Positions 56,864 through 64,000 of a stretch of DNA of 64,000 nt are shown here, in pieces; the stretch's first letter is position 1, and the number at the start of each line of letters is the position of its first letter. A program made the translations under genes and the position numbers. The DNA is from an uncultured Sutterella sp. (GTDB taxonomy: Bacteria; Pseudomonadota; Gammaproteobacteria; Burkholderiales; Burkholderiaceae_F): positions 1 to 64,000 of the forward strand of contig UQOW01000002.1 of the NCBI GenBank assembly GCA_900542805.1. Reading direction: 5' to 3'. Below the pieces are notes generated by a model. That model had not been told where the DNA came from. It did not search any database and worked only from the letters and a program-made list of their open reading frames with translations.

Positions 56864-57541
56864 ATGGGTCATTCTAAAGCACGGGCTAACCAAAGCATAG
56901 TTGTAAAGCAAGAGGCAACTCAGCGCATTATCAACGTTGCTCACGTCTCCGCCATTGGCATAGACGTTCATCTGGACCTTCTCGTCTGCGCGTATCAAGC
57001 CAGCACCAAAGGAGAGATCATCACCGAAGTTCGAGAATTCGGTGCGTCATACAGTCAGCTCGAATCCTTCGCCAGTTGGTGCGCGGAGAAGCAGCCGGAG
57101 ATCGTTCTCATGGAGTCCACCGGTGTCTTGTGGCAGTCGCCATACGCCGCCCTGGAAGCTCACGGCTTCACCAGCGATCGCCTGGCCCTGGTCAATGCCA
57201 GAGATGTCAAGGCTGCAATGGGACGCAAGACCGATAGAGAGGACGCAATTCGATTGGCCGAATTCGCACGAATGGGGCGAATACGGAAATCGTTTGTTCC
57301 CAAGTCTATTTTTCGTGAAATGCGCTTGTTGGCCAGGCTATTCCAAAAAGCCAAGAACGATCTGGCACGAAAGTCCAATCGTTATCAGAAACTATTGAAT
57401 GCCGCAGGATGCCCCTCTCTGTCAAAATACTTCCTAATCGCTAATCAGGAGGGCACGGAGAAAATAAATAGGCACCCCATATCCGCTCGAAAAGAAAAAT
57501 CAAATCCTCGGGAGAATCCTTTCCAAGGAGATTACGGTTGA
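56864..57541 (+). pseudogene. IS110-family transposase, N-terminal fragment
   Basis: 225 aa with an intact ribosome site (CAGGAGGGACT). 'HVSAIGIDVHLDLLVCAYQA' holds the first Asp of the DEDD site, 'EIVLMESTGVLWQSPYAALE' the Glu, and 'VNARDVKAAMGRKTDREDAI' the following Asp residues. After 'FQKAKNDLARKSNRYQKLLN' the protein departs from the family, and the second half with the catalytic Ser domain is absent. Truncated and inactive. Confidence 0.8.
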
Positions 57542-58094
57542 ACAGGCGCACCGCGCATATAGTATCGCGACAAGCTGCGTGTATCGTTGGTTGCGGCAGC
57601 TCAAAGCGGATAGTCGGTCTAGCGGGCAAGGCACTCAGGCCATCCCCTTACCTCAAGGCATGAACTTTCGTGCCGCGCTTGTCGCCGAAGGGTATTGCCA
57701 AGAAGTCGGCTTTGAGTCCCCGGCGGCCGGCAAGTTCTGCCGCACCAAAGGCGTCATCCTGGACGAAATCAAGCGCTTCAGCACCTGGCTTGCACAGCAT
57801 GACGATGATGTTGTACTCTCGGCCAGTGCGCGTGCTCGCGAGCAAGAACTCATCAACAAGGTAACGGCGCTAAGCGAAGAACAAAAGCAGCAGAACCGCG
57901 AGTTGCAACGCAAGGAAAAGGCCCTGGCGGAAGCCGCGGCTTTGTTGGTGTTGACAAAAAAAGCGCAGGCGATCTGGGGGGACAGCGGCATCAACAACGT
58001 AACGCCTTTGGCGCGCTTCAATGGCGCGGATGTAGCTATCTGCAAAGCACGCCGTCAAGTGATGGCAAAGGCTCGGCAACAACACCCGGAATGA
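57541..58094 (+). pseudogene. Fragment of an IS3-like transposase OrfA
   Basis: The open frame contains a helix-turn-helix remnant ('VEQAHRAYSIATSCVYRWLR'), then 'MNFRAALVAEGYCQE', 'VILDEIKRFSTWLAQHDDDV' and a coiled coil 'RELQRKEKALAEAAALLVLT' ending 'KKAQAIWGDSG', as in OrfA proteins preceding an integrase-type OrfB. The N-terminus is cut and OrfB is missing. It directly abuts the IS110 fragment, so two unrelated elements were joined by deletion or nested insertion. Confidence 0.6.
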
Positions 58095-58412
58095 TGGATT
58101 TGTGGCCGGATGAGAAACTATGAGCCCGCAGGCAGTCAGTGGTTGAATCCTGATAGGCAGGTGTTGGCAACGGATTCAGCCACTTAGAGAAATGGCCCCG
58201 CGCAAGCGCACAGAGCCTTCCCTATTCACGTTTGCGGTCATCGGGATCCCTCCCTGTACCGCACGGGCATAGTACACGAAGCACAGGACAAGGAACCTCC
58301 TATTCATGTTTAAAAAATATTCTGGGGTAGCGAAGCGTAGGGGCAAAGCCCCTGCTGAGGTTCTTCAGAGGTAAAAAGACTCCTAACCCATTTTTTTGAA
58401 GTATCTTGACAA
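58095..58412. other. Non-coding stretch between IS debris and the CRISPR array
   Basis: 318 bp without a gene; short hairpins such as GGGGC-AAA-GCCCC near 58.35 kb only. It borders the degenerate end of the array. Confidence 0.5.
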
Positions 58413-58776
58413 ATACCGGCCTAAGCTCATTTCCTAACTGATACAATCATCAAAAATGATGCAAGAACGTCGAGGGATGTTCTGGCCTAAGCTCATTTCC
58501 TAACTGATACAATCTCTTGAAGGTGTAAGAAAAACTGCTTTTAGTTCTGGCCTAAGCTCATTTCCTAACTGATACAATCGTTACTGGTAGCAATGCGGTT
58601 GATGATGCTGTTCTGGCCTAAGCTCATTTCCTAACTGATACAATCTTTCTGAAGTCTGACCACGGACAGCAAGAGGTTCTGGCCTAAGCTCATTTCCTAA
58701 CTGATACAATCGAAGGCGCGTTTCGCAAACCCGAAGCAATGTTCTGGCCTAAGCTCATTTCCTAACTGATACAATC
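58413..58776 (+). CRISPR. Type II-C CRISPR array, 6 repeats and 5 spacers
   Basis: 36-bp repeats begin at 58413, 58479, 58544, 58610, 58676 and 58741; spacers are 29-30 bp. Repeats 2-6 are identical (5' GTTCTGGCC ... CTGATACAATC 3'); repeat 1 differs at three positions near its 5' end. Each repeat ends in TGATACAAT, an extended -10 promoter box, as in Neisseria-type II-C arrays where each crRNA has its own promoter. Repeat positions AAGCTC...CTGAT pair with the tracrRNA anti-repeat at 63.13 kb. The array lies beyond cas2, on the far side from cas9, and would be transcribed toward the cas genes. Confidence 0.97.
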
Positions 58777-58843
58777 CGAACTGCTCCAACGACTTGATTT
58801 GAAAGAGATTTTTGAGCGGTTCGACTTTAAAAACTTGATTAAA

Positions 58844-59170
58844 CTAGAACAATTCCAACTGGTTCGGTATGTTTTTTGCAATGGCTCTTTTCCTAGAAAA
58901 GAAGTTTAGAATGCGCTTGTATTGCGCATCAGTGATTACAAGAATGGAAACATGACCTGAGGCGGGAAGGAACATCTTAACTTTTCTTGTATAGGAGGCA
59001 ACGTCCGCAGAACTGGTACAAAAACGAATGTAGACGCTGTACTGACACATAAAGAAGCCCATGTCTAAAAGCCTCTTCCGAAACACTGTTGCTGCCTGAC
59101 GTTCTTGTTTTGTAATGACAGGAAGGTCAAACATAACAAGTGCCCACATAAGTCTATATCCCGAAATCAT
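58844..59170 (-). CDS. cas2: CRISPR-associated Cas2 (type II-C)
   Basis: 108 aa from 'MISGYRLMWALVMFDLPVIT'; a TTG start at 59215 would give 15 more residues. The first beta strand with the acidic 'FDLP', then 'LLDMGFFMCQYSVYIRFC' and the C-terminal 'IPNQLELF' are typical of type II Cas2. The start lies within the end of cas1 (17-bp overlap). It forms the spacer integration complex with the adjacent Cas1. Confidence 0.92.
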   Translation of the reverse strand: MISGYRLMWALVMFDLPVITKQERQAATVFRKRLLDMGFFMCQYSVYIRFCTSSADVASYTRKVKMFLPASGHVSILVITDAQYKRILNFFSRKRAIAKNIPNQLELF

Positions 59171-60095
59171 CTTTAGCCATGTCTTTCCCATATTCAAATA
59201 ACTTCGGGAATGCAAGACGGACTCTTTCTTTCAAATACACTTGCGAAAGCGACAGTGCCAGTCTTTGCATCGCAACCATCACAGGACACTGATCTTCCTC
59301 AAAAAGAACATTCCAAAATAAAATGCTGACGAGTTTTCTTTTTATTTCAGTGGATATAGACCATTCGGCGCTCGGGTTCTCTTTTGTCAGGCTAAACACC
59401 ATCAAGTCGACTAACGGTCGGAAAGGTTCCATCAAATCATCCACCAGGCGCATAGCGTCAGATGCATTTTTATGGTGGATTCCTAAACTCGGATGTAAGC
59501 CAGCGGCTATGACGGCGCGTGCAGTCGCGGATCGAATAACCGTGTATCCGTAGTTGAGTAAAGCATTAATGCCGGGGGCCTCTCTGTTTCGTAGGAAACT
59601 GCTACCGAAAACCGAAGTCCAATAAATCCGCGCCGCAATTGCTTCTTTGTTGTCTGGGTCGCCACTTTTTACTTCTTTGGCCAGTCTGTCTAATCGAGAA
59701 AAAGGTAATCCCAGATGATGAAGCAACAGAGATTGTTGACGAATCTTTTCTCGAACAACTTGAGCCCATAGCGATTTTTTTAGAGGAAGACTGGCCCCAA
59801 TTTGAGCATCCATTCGTTTAGCCTGAAGGTGATGGCTTTCAACAGGCCAAAGAATGCCCATCGGAACGTATTTATCCGAGGTAATAACAAGAGGAATATC
59901 CCTTTCAAGTAAAGAGACGAGAAGATTGTTTGAGAAAGATAAGCCGTGAGCATTCGTGATCACGGCCAGAATGTCGTCCAGCGGAATTCTTCCGAGTTCG
60001 GAAGCTTCTTCCCCGAGTGATTTCACGAGAAGAAACCCCCGATACACAGAAAGATATCTGTTGTTGTTTGATATTTCGACTATCCGCCCAATCAT
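59154..60095 (-). CDS. cas1: CRISPR integrase Cas1 (type II-C)
   Basis: 313 aa. 'MIGRIVEISNNNRYLSVYRG' opens the beta domain. The catalytic helices contain 'EAIAARIYWTSVFG' (Glu), 'AAGLHPSLGIHHKNASDAMR' (His) and 'LVDDLMEPFRPLVDLMVF' (acidic residue), as in type II Cas1. It overlaps the cas9 stop by 4 bp and cas2 by 17 bp, forming a compact cas9-cas1-cas2 operon. It is distinct from the type III Cas1 at 21-22 kb. Confidence 0.95.
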   Translation of the reverse strand: MIGRIVEISNNNRYLSVYRGFLLVKSLGEEASELGRIPLDDILAVITNAHGLSFSNNLLVSLLERDIPLVITSDKYVPMGILWPVESHHLQAKRMDAQIGASLPLKKSLWAQVVREKIRQQSLLLHHLGLPFSRLDRLAKEVKSGDPDNKEAIAARIYWTSVFGSSFLRNREAPGINALLNYGYTVIRSATARAVIAAGLHPSLGIHHKNASDAMRLVDDLMEPFRPLVDLMVFSLTKENPSAEWSISTEIKRKLVSILFWNVLFEEDQCPVMVAMQRLALSLSQVYLKERVRLAFPKLFEYGKDMAKDDFGI

Positions 60096-63000
60096 AATCT
60101 TTCCCTACGGAAATCTCCTATCGGGGAGATTATGACTTTTTTCGCAAGTGCTTTTTGTAAGGATCCCGGTTTCTTGGAAACATCTTCTTTCCCACCGCCG
60201 GCATTTTCGATACGGTAAAAGAACATTTGTTTGTTTTGGCTGATTTTATAAAGAAGCATTTTGCATCGGCCGTCCTCAAGAGTCATTTCAACAACATCTT
60301 TTTGCATCAAGCGCATTACAAGCGGTTTTCCGGAGCGACTCACACTCCCATAAAGCGCAGCTTCTCCTTTCGCCCGTACGATTTGGTAGGCCTCGTATGT
60401 TGTAATAACGTCGCCTTCCCAGTGACCGCCCTCTCCCATTACGATTTCAATACAAAAATTGCTCCCTCCCTTTAGTCCCTTGTACGCTTTTAATGATCCG
60501 TCAGAGTTAAGACCATGTCTCCAGGTTCCCTTGACCGATACCTGAGGGATAACATTTAACTTCTTATGTTCAACTTTTCCGTTTTGTCTGTATTTGACAT
60601 ATCCGTCCGGTCTTAAGCCGTAGGCTGTTTGTTCGTTCATGGCCCCTTGATAGGCGTGCTCCGGTTTGTGACTGACACAAATCGATTTCACGGCACGGGT
60701 AACATGCTCATAAAACGTAGCCCATGGAGGCGGGAAAGATTCCAACAGACGAGTAAGATGTTTATTTTCAGCCCTCGCACTTGCTGTCGAAATCCTTTGT
60801 AACATGGAACGATCCGTGAGGGCAATCACGCAGGCATCAACGGCATGGTGGCGGTGGTCATCGCGATTTTTCTCACCATTAACACCCAAAATGTCATTTA
60901 GACCTAAAAATCTTCTTAACATTCCGGTGAGCTGTCCGGGAACCGACCAGGTTTGACTAGGGCAAATTAACTGAAGATATTCGCGAGCGACTCGACTCAT
61001 GTATTGTGTGTCTGTCAACGCGCGTGCCTCGAAGCCATCGAAATCTTTTAACCAAACTTTATATCCGTCCTCGGCGAAGCGAAATCGCTTGGCTTTCGGC
61101 ATTGCTTGGGCGCGTGCCGTCATCGCCTCTATCGACCATCCTCGCTTCTCAAAATCCTCTCGTGCTTCCCAAGGGGTTCGATTCCCTTTAATGCGGTTGG
61201 CTTCTCGGATACAAACGACTTTATTATTCTTTGAATCGTCCAAAGTCCTTGAAAACGGGAGAATATGGTCGATTTCAACTTCATCGGTAAAAAGCATTTC
61301 TGCGCTGATTTGCTTTCCGCTATAAGGACAACAACGAGCCGTTGCGTCCTTCAGATTAAGTTCCTCCCATAAAATCTGTTTTTCAATATCTTTCCGTTTC
61401 ACATTTTCTGGATTGATTCCGAGAACCTTCGAAATATCAGTGCGAATCCTCTTATTCCGAATTTGGTTGTGATTCATCTCGATTCGATATTGATCTTTTG
61501 CCTTTTTGTTTTGTTTGAGTTCTCGAGCAAGCTCGATAACAATCTGTGTCGGTTTTCCATATCTGCGGATTAAAGCATTGACAACGGTCCTCAATTGATT
61601 GAGGGCGATGTGTACCGTCGGGTTGGGAATTTTTCCGTAGCGCTTCTCGACGGAATCCTCGGGTTTCCCGGTCCCGAAACCCACGTGACGTTTGAGATAC
61701 TGCCCGTAGTAAGGAAGTTCTGGAAGGATTTCACCGGTTTCATTCGCTAACGCCAGTTCGCTGTGGTTCGTCCCGGCTTTTAGGACTGCTTTGTCGTATG
61801 TGATGACTTCAGCTTTCAGATATGGAAGGATTAAATCTAAAGCCTCTCGACACAAGGCTCCGTATCCGGCAGGAAGTCGCACGGAAGCCGTATTCTTTGC
61901 ACTCTCTTCAGAAAGATTGCATTCCCTTTGCAACCAGGAAACGAGTTTTTCTTCGGATTCCTCTTGCAAAAGATGTTCGACGATTTCAAATCGTTTATGG
62001 GCATCGAAGGAATACCAACTTTCTCCAAATAGTTTTTTGTTGGCGAGCGCACAATTTGTGAGATTGCCTTTTAATTCGGAACGATTTTCTCCTTCCAAAT
62101 TAAACGTTCCGTTAAAGCAAAGAGTCTTTCTGACGGCATCAAAGGTCAGAGCAGGTTTTCGTTGAAGCAACTCAACGATTTGATCTCTTTCATGCAGCGT
62201 GAGATTAACTTCAAGTAAGGTGGTCGGATCAATTTTCCTCAAGTTGTTAACTTCTTGATAAATACGAAAGTCTTGTTGTTGAGGAAGAGCCAGCGGTGCT
62301 CGTGGATTGTCCGGCATCAAGGTGCAACGTCCGGGTTCCACAGGACGAAGGGGTCTTTGGTAAAAGATAATGTCTTTTAGGATGGCTTTGCGTTCATTAG
62401 TAAAAAAGCTGGGATTCATTTGGGACTGCTTTTCCCAAATACAATCAAATTCATGCTCAATCATGAATCGATTTAAGTAGAAGTCGTATGCGGTGGTTTG
62501 CTTACCGGCGCCGGTGGGGACGTTTTTAATGCGCGAACGTGTGCCGAGGCGTTGTTGATGGCGCATATTGAGCCACTCACCGACGGTCCGAAAACCCTTG
62601 TTTTGTAGTTCATTTAAAGTGCGTTTGATAGCCTCTTTCATCTTGCCCGATTCGGTATCGCCGAAATCTGTTTTTCGGTTGCTTTTGAATCCGCGTCGTT
62701 TGGCTAAATGGAAAAGCGCTCTGGCAAATTCTTCCGGAGACAGAGCCCTATCTAAGGCCTCAGTTCGAAGTTCAAAAGGATCTAACGAGGCGAGTTGACG
62801 GCGTTTATCGGGATCTTTCGGGAAGAACCCCATGGCCACTAACTCCCCGATAAGGCGCTCTTTACGCCTGATTTTTCTGTCACGAGTCCTTCTTTGTTGA
62901 CGTGCAAGACGGCGCGCTACGGCCAAAGAGGCTTCCGTTTTCGGGTCTCGACCGTTATTAAAGATACGAACCCCGGTTCGAATTACGGCGTAAGGTTCGT

Positions 63001-63100
63001 TTTGTTCGTCAAGCCGCAACATAGCCCAACCCAAGGAAGTGGTTCCAAGGTCGATTCCGAGTCTGTATTTCATTTTTGAGACAGAGTCTTGCATTTTCAT
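60092..63100 (-). CDS. cas9: Cas9 endonuclease, compact type II-C
   Basis: RNA-guided DNA nuclease of 1002 aa, the usual size for II-C. RuvC-I 'LGIDLGTTSLGWAM' with Asp17; arginine-rich bridge helix around 63-83 ('RRLARQQRRTRDRKIRRKER'); 'HLAKRRGFKSNRK' (131-143); RuvC-II 'IVIELARELKQN' with Glu523; HNH 'EVEIDHILPFSRTLDDSKNN' with His612; RuvC-III 'DDHRHHAVDACVIAL' with His752 and Asp755. All catalytic residues are present, so the enzyme looks active. The C-terminal PAM-interacting domain ends 'SPIGDFRRERL'. The ATG at 63100 has the ribosome site AGAGGA six bases upstream; a second ATG nine codons later (MKYRLG) is possible. The PAM cannot be read from sequence. Confidence 0.97.
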   Translation of the reverse strand: MKMQDSVSKMKYRLGIDLGTTSLGWAMLRLDEQNEPYAVIRTGVRIFNNGRDPKTEASLAVARRLARQQRRTRDRKIRRKERLIGELVAMGFFPKDPDKRRQLASLDPFELRTEALDRALSPEEFARALFHLAKRRGFKSNRKTDFGDTESGKMKEAIKRTLNELQNKGFRTVGEWLNMRHQQRLGTRSRIKNVPTGAGKQTTAYDFYLNRFMIEHEFDCIWEKQSQMNPSFFTNERKAILKDIIFYQRPLRPVEPGRCTLMPDNPRAPLALPQQQDFRIYQEVNNLRKIDPTTLLEVNLTLHERDQIVELLQRKPALTFDAVRKTLCFNGTFNLEGENRSELKGNLTNCALANKKLFGESWYSFDAHKRFEIVEHLLQEESEEKLVSWLQRECNLSEESAKNTASVRLPAGYGALCREALDLILPYLKAEVITYDKAVLKAGTNHSELALANETGEILPELPYYGQYLKRHVGFGTGKPEDSVEKRYGKIPNPTVHIALNQLRTVVNALIRRYGKPTQIVIELARELKQNKKAKDQYRIEMNHNQIRNKRIRTDISKVLGINPENVKRKDIEKQILWEELNLKDATARCCPYSGKQISAEMLFTDEVEIDHILPFSRTLDDSKNNKVVCIREANRIKGNRTPWEAREDFEKRGWSIEAMTARAQAMPKAKRFRFAEDGYKVWLKDFDGFEARALTDTQYMSRVAREYLQLICPSQTWSVPGQLTGMLRRFLGLNDILGVNGEKNRDDHRHHAVDACVIALTDRSMLQRISTASARAENKHLTRLLESFPPPWATFYEHVTRAVKSICVSHKPEHAYQGAMNEQTAYGLRPDGYVKYRQNGKVEHKKLNVIPQVSVKGTWRHGLNSDGSLKAYKGLKGGSNFCIEIVMGEGGHWEGDVITTYEAYQIVRAKGEAALYGSVSRSGKPLVMRLMQKDVVEMTLEDGRCKMLLYKISQNKQMFFYRIENAGGGKEDVSKKPGSLQKALAKKVIISPIGDFRRERL

Positions 63101-63117
63101 CGTCCTCTAGATAAAAT
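63089..63117 (+). promoter_or_regulatory. Promoter of the tracrRNA
   Basis: TTGCAT (63089-63094), 17-bp spacer, TAAAAT (63112-63117) on the plus strand. The -35 box lies within the first codons of cas9 and the -10 box beside its ribosome site, so tracrRNA and cas9 transcription are divergent and overlapping. The predicted start is near 63124. Confidence 0.7.
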
Positions 63118-63123
63118 TTTCGC

Positions 63124-63203
63124 AGTCAGTTAGGAAATGGGCTTTCTCCACTAACAAGCTGAGAGATGCACAAGATGCGGGGTCGCTATATGCGACCCTT
63201 TTT
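63124..63203 (+). ncRNA. Type II-C tracrRNA
   Basis: The anti-repeat GTCAGTTAGGAAATGGGCTT (63125-63144) pairs with all 20 positions of the repeat segment AAGCTC...CTGAT, two of them G-U; a second pairing block (CCACTAAC against GTTCTGG) follows after a bulge. The RNA ends in a terminator hairpin GGGTCGC-TATAT-GCGACCC (63180-63198) plus five T. About 80 nt long, unusually short. The region in between contains the putative nexus. Confidence 0.88.
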
Positions 63204-63571
63204 CGTATCCAAAGCATCTTGGTTTTCGGAGAGCGAACCACGATTCCCATACGCTAAATACTGAATCGGAAAATTCGAGATAACGGTCCTTTTCCTGACA
63301 ATGCACTATATTGGAAGAAGATACAGTTGTCTCGGTTTTTTTGCAATACAGGATAATTTTCAGTTTCAAATCATTGTGTGTTTCGAAACTAGGATAACGC
63401 TTACGCCAAAGTGGCTCTGCGCTTTTAGGCGACGTAAGTCGATGAGTTCTTGTAATTCCAAAATTTGGATAACTTTTGGGAATAGGAGTCCTTGTGTACT
63501 CATAGACCTTTTTGACAAGTCGACTTTAGCGAGTCGAATTTGCTTGATTTTAAATGGGAAAACCAAGTGGC

Positions 63572-63648
63572 TGTCACGTAATATACGGGTAAAAATCGGT
63601 CTTTTGTCACGAAATAACCCTGTTTGAAAGGGTTGTTTGTCACGAAAT
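63572..63648. repeat. Three 11-bp direct repeats spaced exactly 33 bp
   Basis: TGTCACG(T/A)AAT occurs at 63572, 63605 and 63638 (the last two identical). Between copies 2 and 3 lies an AACCC/GGGTT hairpin. The 33-bp spacing equals about three helical turns, as in binding sites for a regulator or initiator. The stretch from the tracrRNA terminator to 63743 contains no convincing gene. Confidence 0.6.
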
Positions 63649-63743
63649 CTTAGTTTTGACTCTGGAATCGGTCCCTTTCCCCTGTCGGAAAATGACAAAT
63701 GCGGATATCATGCCGCGTTGCCTTGAAAGAACATATCTGCGTT

Positions 63744-64000
63744 ATGACGCTTCGCCCCTTTTGCGATTGCATTTATCTCGAACGAATCGATGCCAAACCC
63801 GATGCCGGGTTGCTCACGTATCTTTTGCCGGACGTGATTGACCGCGCCGAGAGGTTTTTAAGTCCGAAGCGACAATCGGACTTTCTCTGGACGCGGCTTT
63901 TGCTGGTAGCCTTGGCCAAGGTGCGAGGTCTTGCGGTGCAGTTTCGAGAAAACCCGCCCTACTCGCCGATTGTTTTATCCGACAGCCCCCTTTATTCCAC
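63744..64000 (+). CDS. Probable 4'-phosphopantetheinyl transferase, partial (runs off the window)
   Basis: The ATG at 63744 opens a frame that continues to the window end (85 codons). 'ERFLSPKRQSDFLWTRLLLV' resembles the first conserved segment of Sfp-type phosphopantetheinyl transferases (basic residues, Gln, Phe, Arg), followed by 'ENPPYSPIVLSDSPL', similar to the 'GKP' segment. These enzymes load the coenzyme A-derived arm onto acyl or peptidyl carrier proteins. The magnesium-binding motifs would lie beyond the window. Confidence 0.5.
   Translation, partial: MTLRPFCDCIYLERIDAKPDAGLLTYLLPDVIDRAERFLSPKRQSDFLWTRLLLVALAKVRGLAVQFRENPPYSPIVLSDSPLYS

Noticed and set aside
63366..63698. 110-aa minus-strand frame with a repeated F-R-D-K pattern
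   Set aside because: The apparent peptide repeat is a by-product of the 33-bp DNA periodicity (33 is a multiple of 3); no ribosome site or family resemblance.

Overview
The window looks like the chromosome of a betaproteobacterium of the Sutterellaceae type (Sutterella/Parasutterella-like, an anaerobic or microaerophilic gut bacterium). This is inferred from gene content: peptide and C4-dicarboxylate transport rather than sugar uptake, an [FeFe]-hydrogenase, a yhdT-panF pair, a large autotransporter and a compact type II-C Cas9. No rRNA or tRNA gene was recognised. The species is not determined.

Layout. 0.3-7.2 kb: an oligopeptide/dipeptide ABC operon with an M20 amidohydrolase embedded between its permease genes. 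7.6-12.4 kb: leftward LysR regulator, MarC protein, DcuA/B transporter and an argininosuccinate-lyase-family enzyme. 12.8-15.7 kb: a type V autotransporter broken by a frameshift. 16.0-19.6 kb: an orphan RelB/DinJ antitoxin, yhdT-panF and a C45 acyltransferase. 19.7-36.9 kb: a defence island. Its left part is a type III CRISPR remnant (cas2, csx16, cas1, a second cas2, Card1/Can2, a NE0113/Csm6-type CARF protein, a DUF805 membrane protein and a truncated cas10). Its right part is a visibly more A+T-rich operon: UPF1-like helicase with a Vsr/DUF559-like tail, membrane-anchored coiled-coil protein, membrane-anchored coiled-coil McrB-like AAA+ GTPase, DUF2357/McrC-like protein and Hsp70-like ATPase. 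That gene set resembles the CoCoNuT class of type IV restriction systems. 36.9-40.5 kb: housekeeping genes (purN, an RsmB-family methyltransferase, pepT). 40.8-49.4 kb: hipBA with a degenerate HipA kinase, an SstT transporter, two AAA/nuclease-like ATPases and gene fossils. 49.6-56.5 kb: dCMP deaminase, a NERD-helicase, a TRIC channel, and an [FeFe]-hydrogenase with a GltD-like flavoprotein. 56.7-63.2 kb: insertion-sequence debris and a complete type II-C CRISPR locus (6-repeat array, cas2, cas1, cas9, divergent tracrRNA). The window ends inside a probable phosphopantetheinyl transferase gene.

The most striking region is the defence island. The type III cas10 is cut off before its cyclase motif and runs directly into a helicase gene that has lost its own front half with the Walker A motif, at about 26.89 kb. 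This is either a real deletion fusion or an assembly chimera. Downstream, the McrB-like gene is put out of frame by a perfect 14-bp tandem duplication whose removal restores one 713-aa protein; a 15-bp in-frame tandem duplication lies about 500 bp further on. Both systems therefore look disabled or switchable here. The type II-C locus looks intact: a candidate tracrRNA pairs over 20 consecutive positions with the repeat, has a good promoter overlapping the cas9 start and ends in a terminator hairpin, and every repeat ends in an extended -10 box.

All assignments rest on reading motifs and gene context; no database search was possible.
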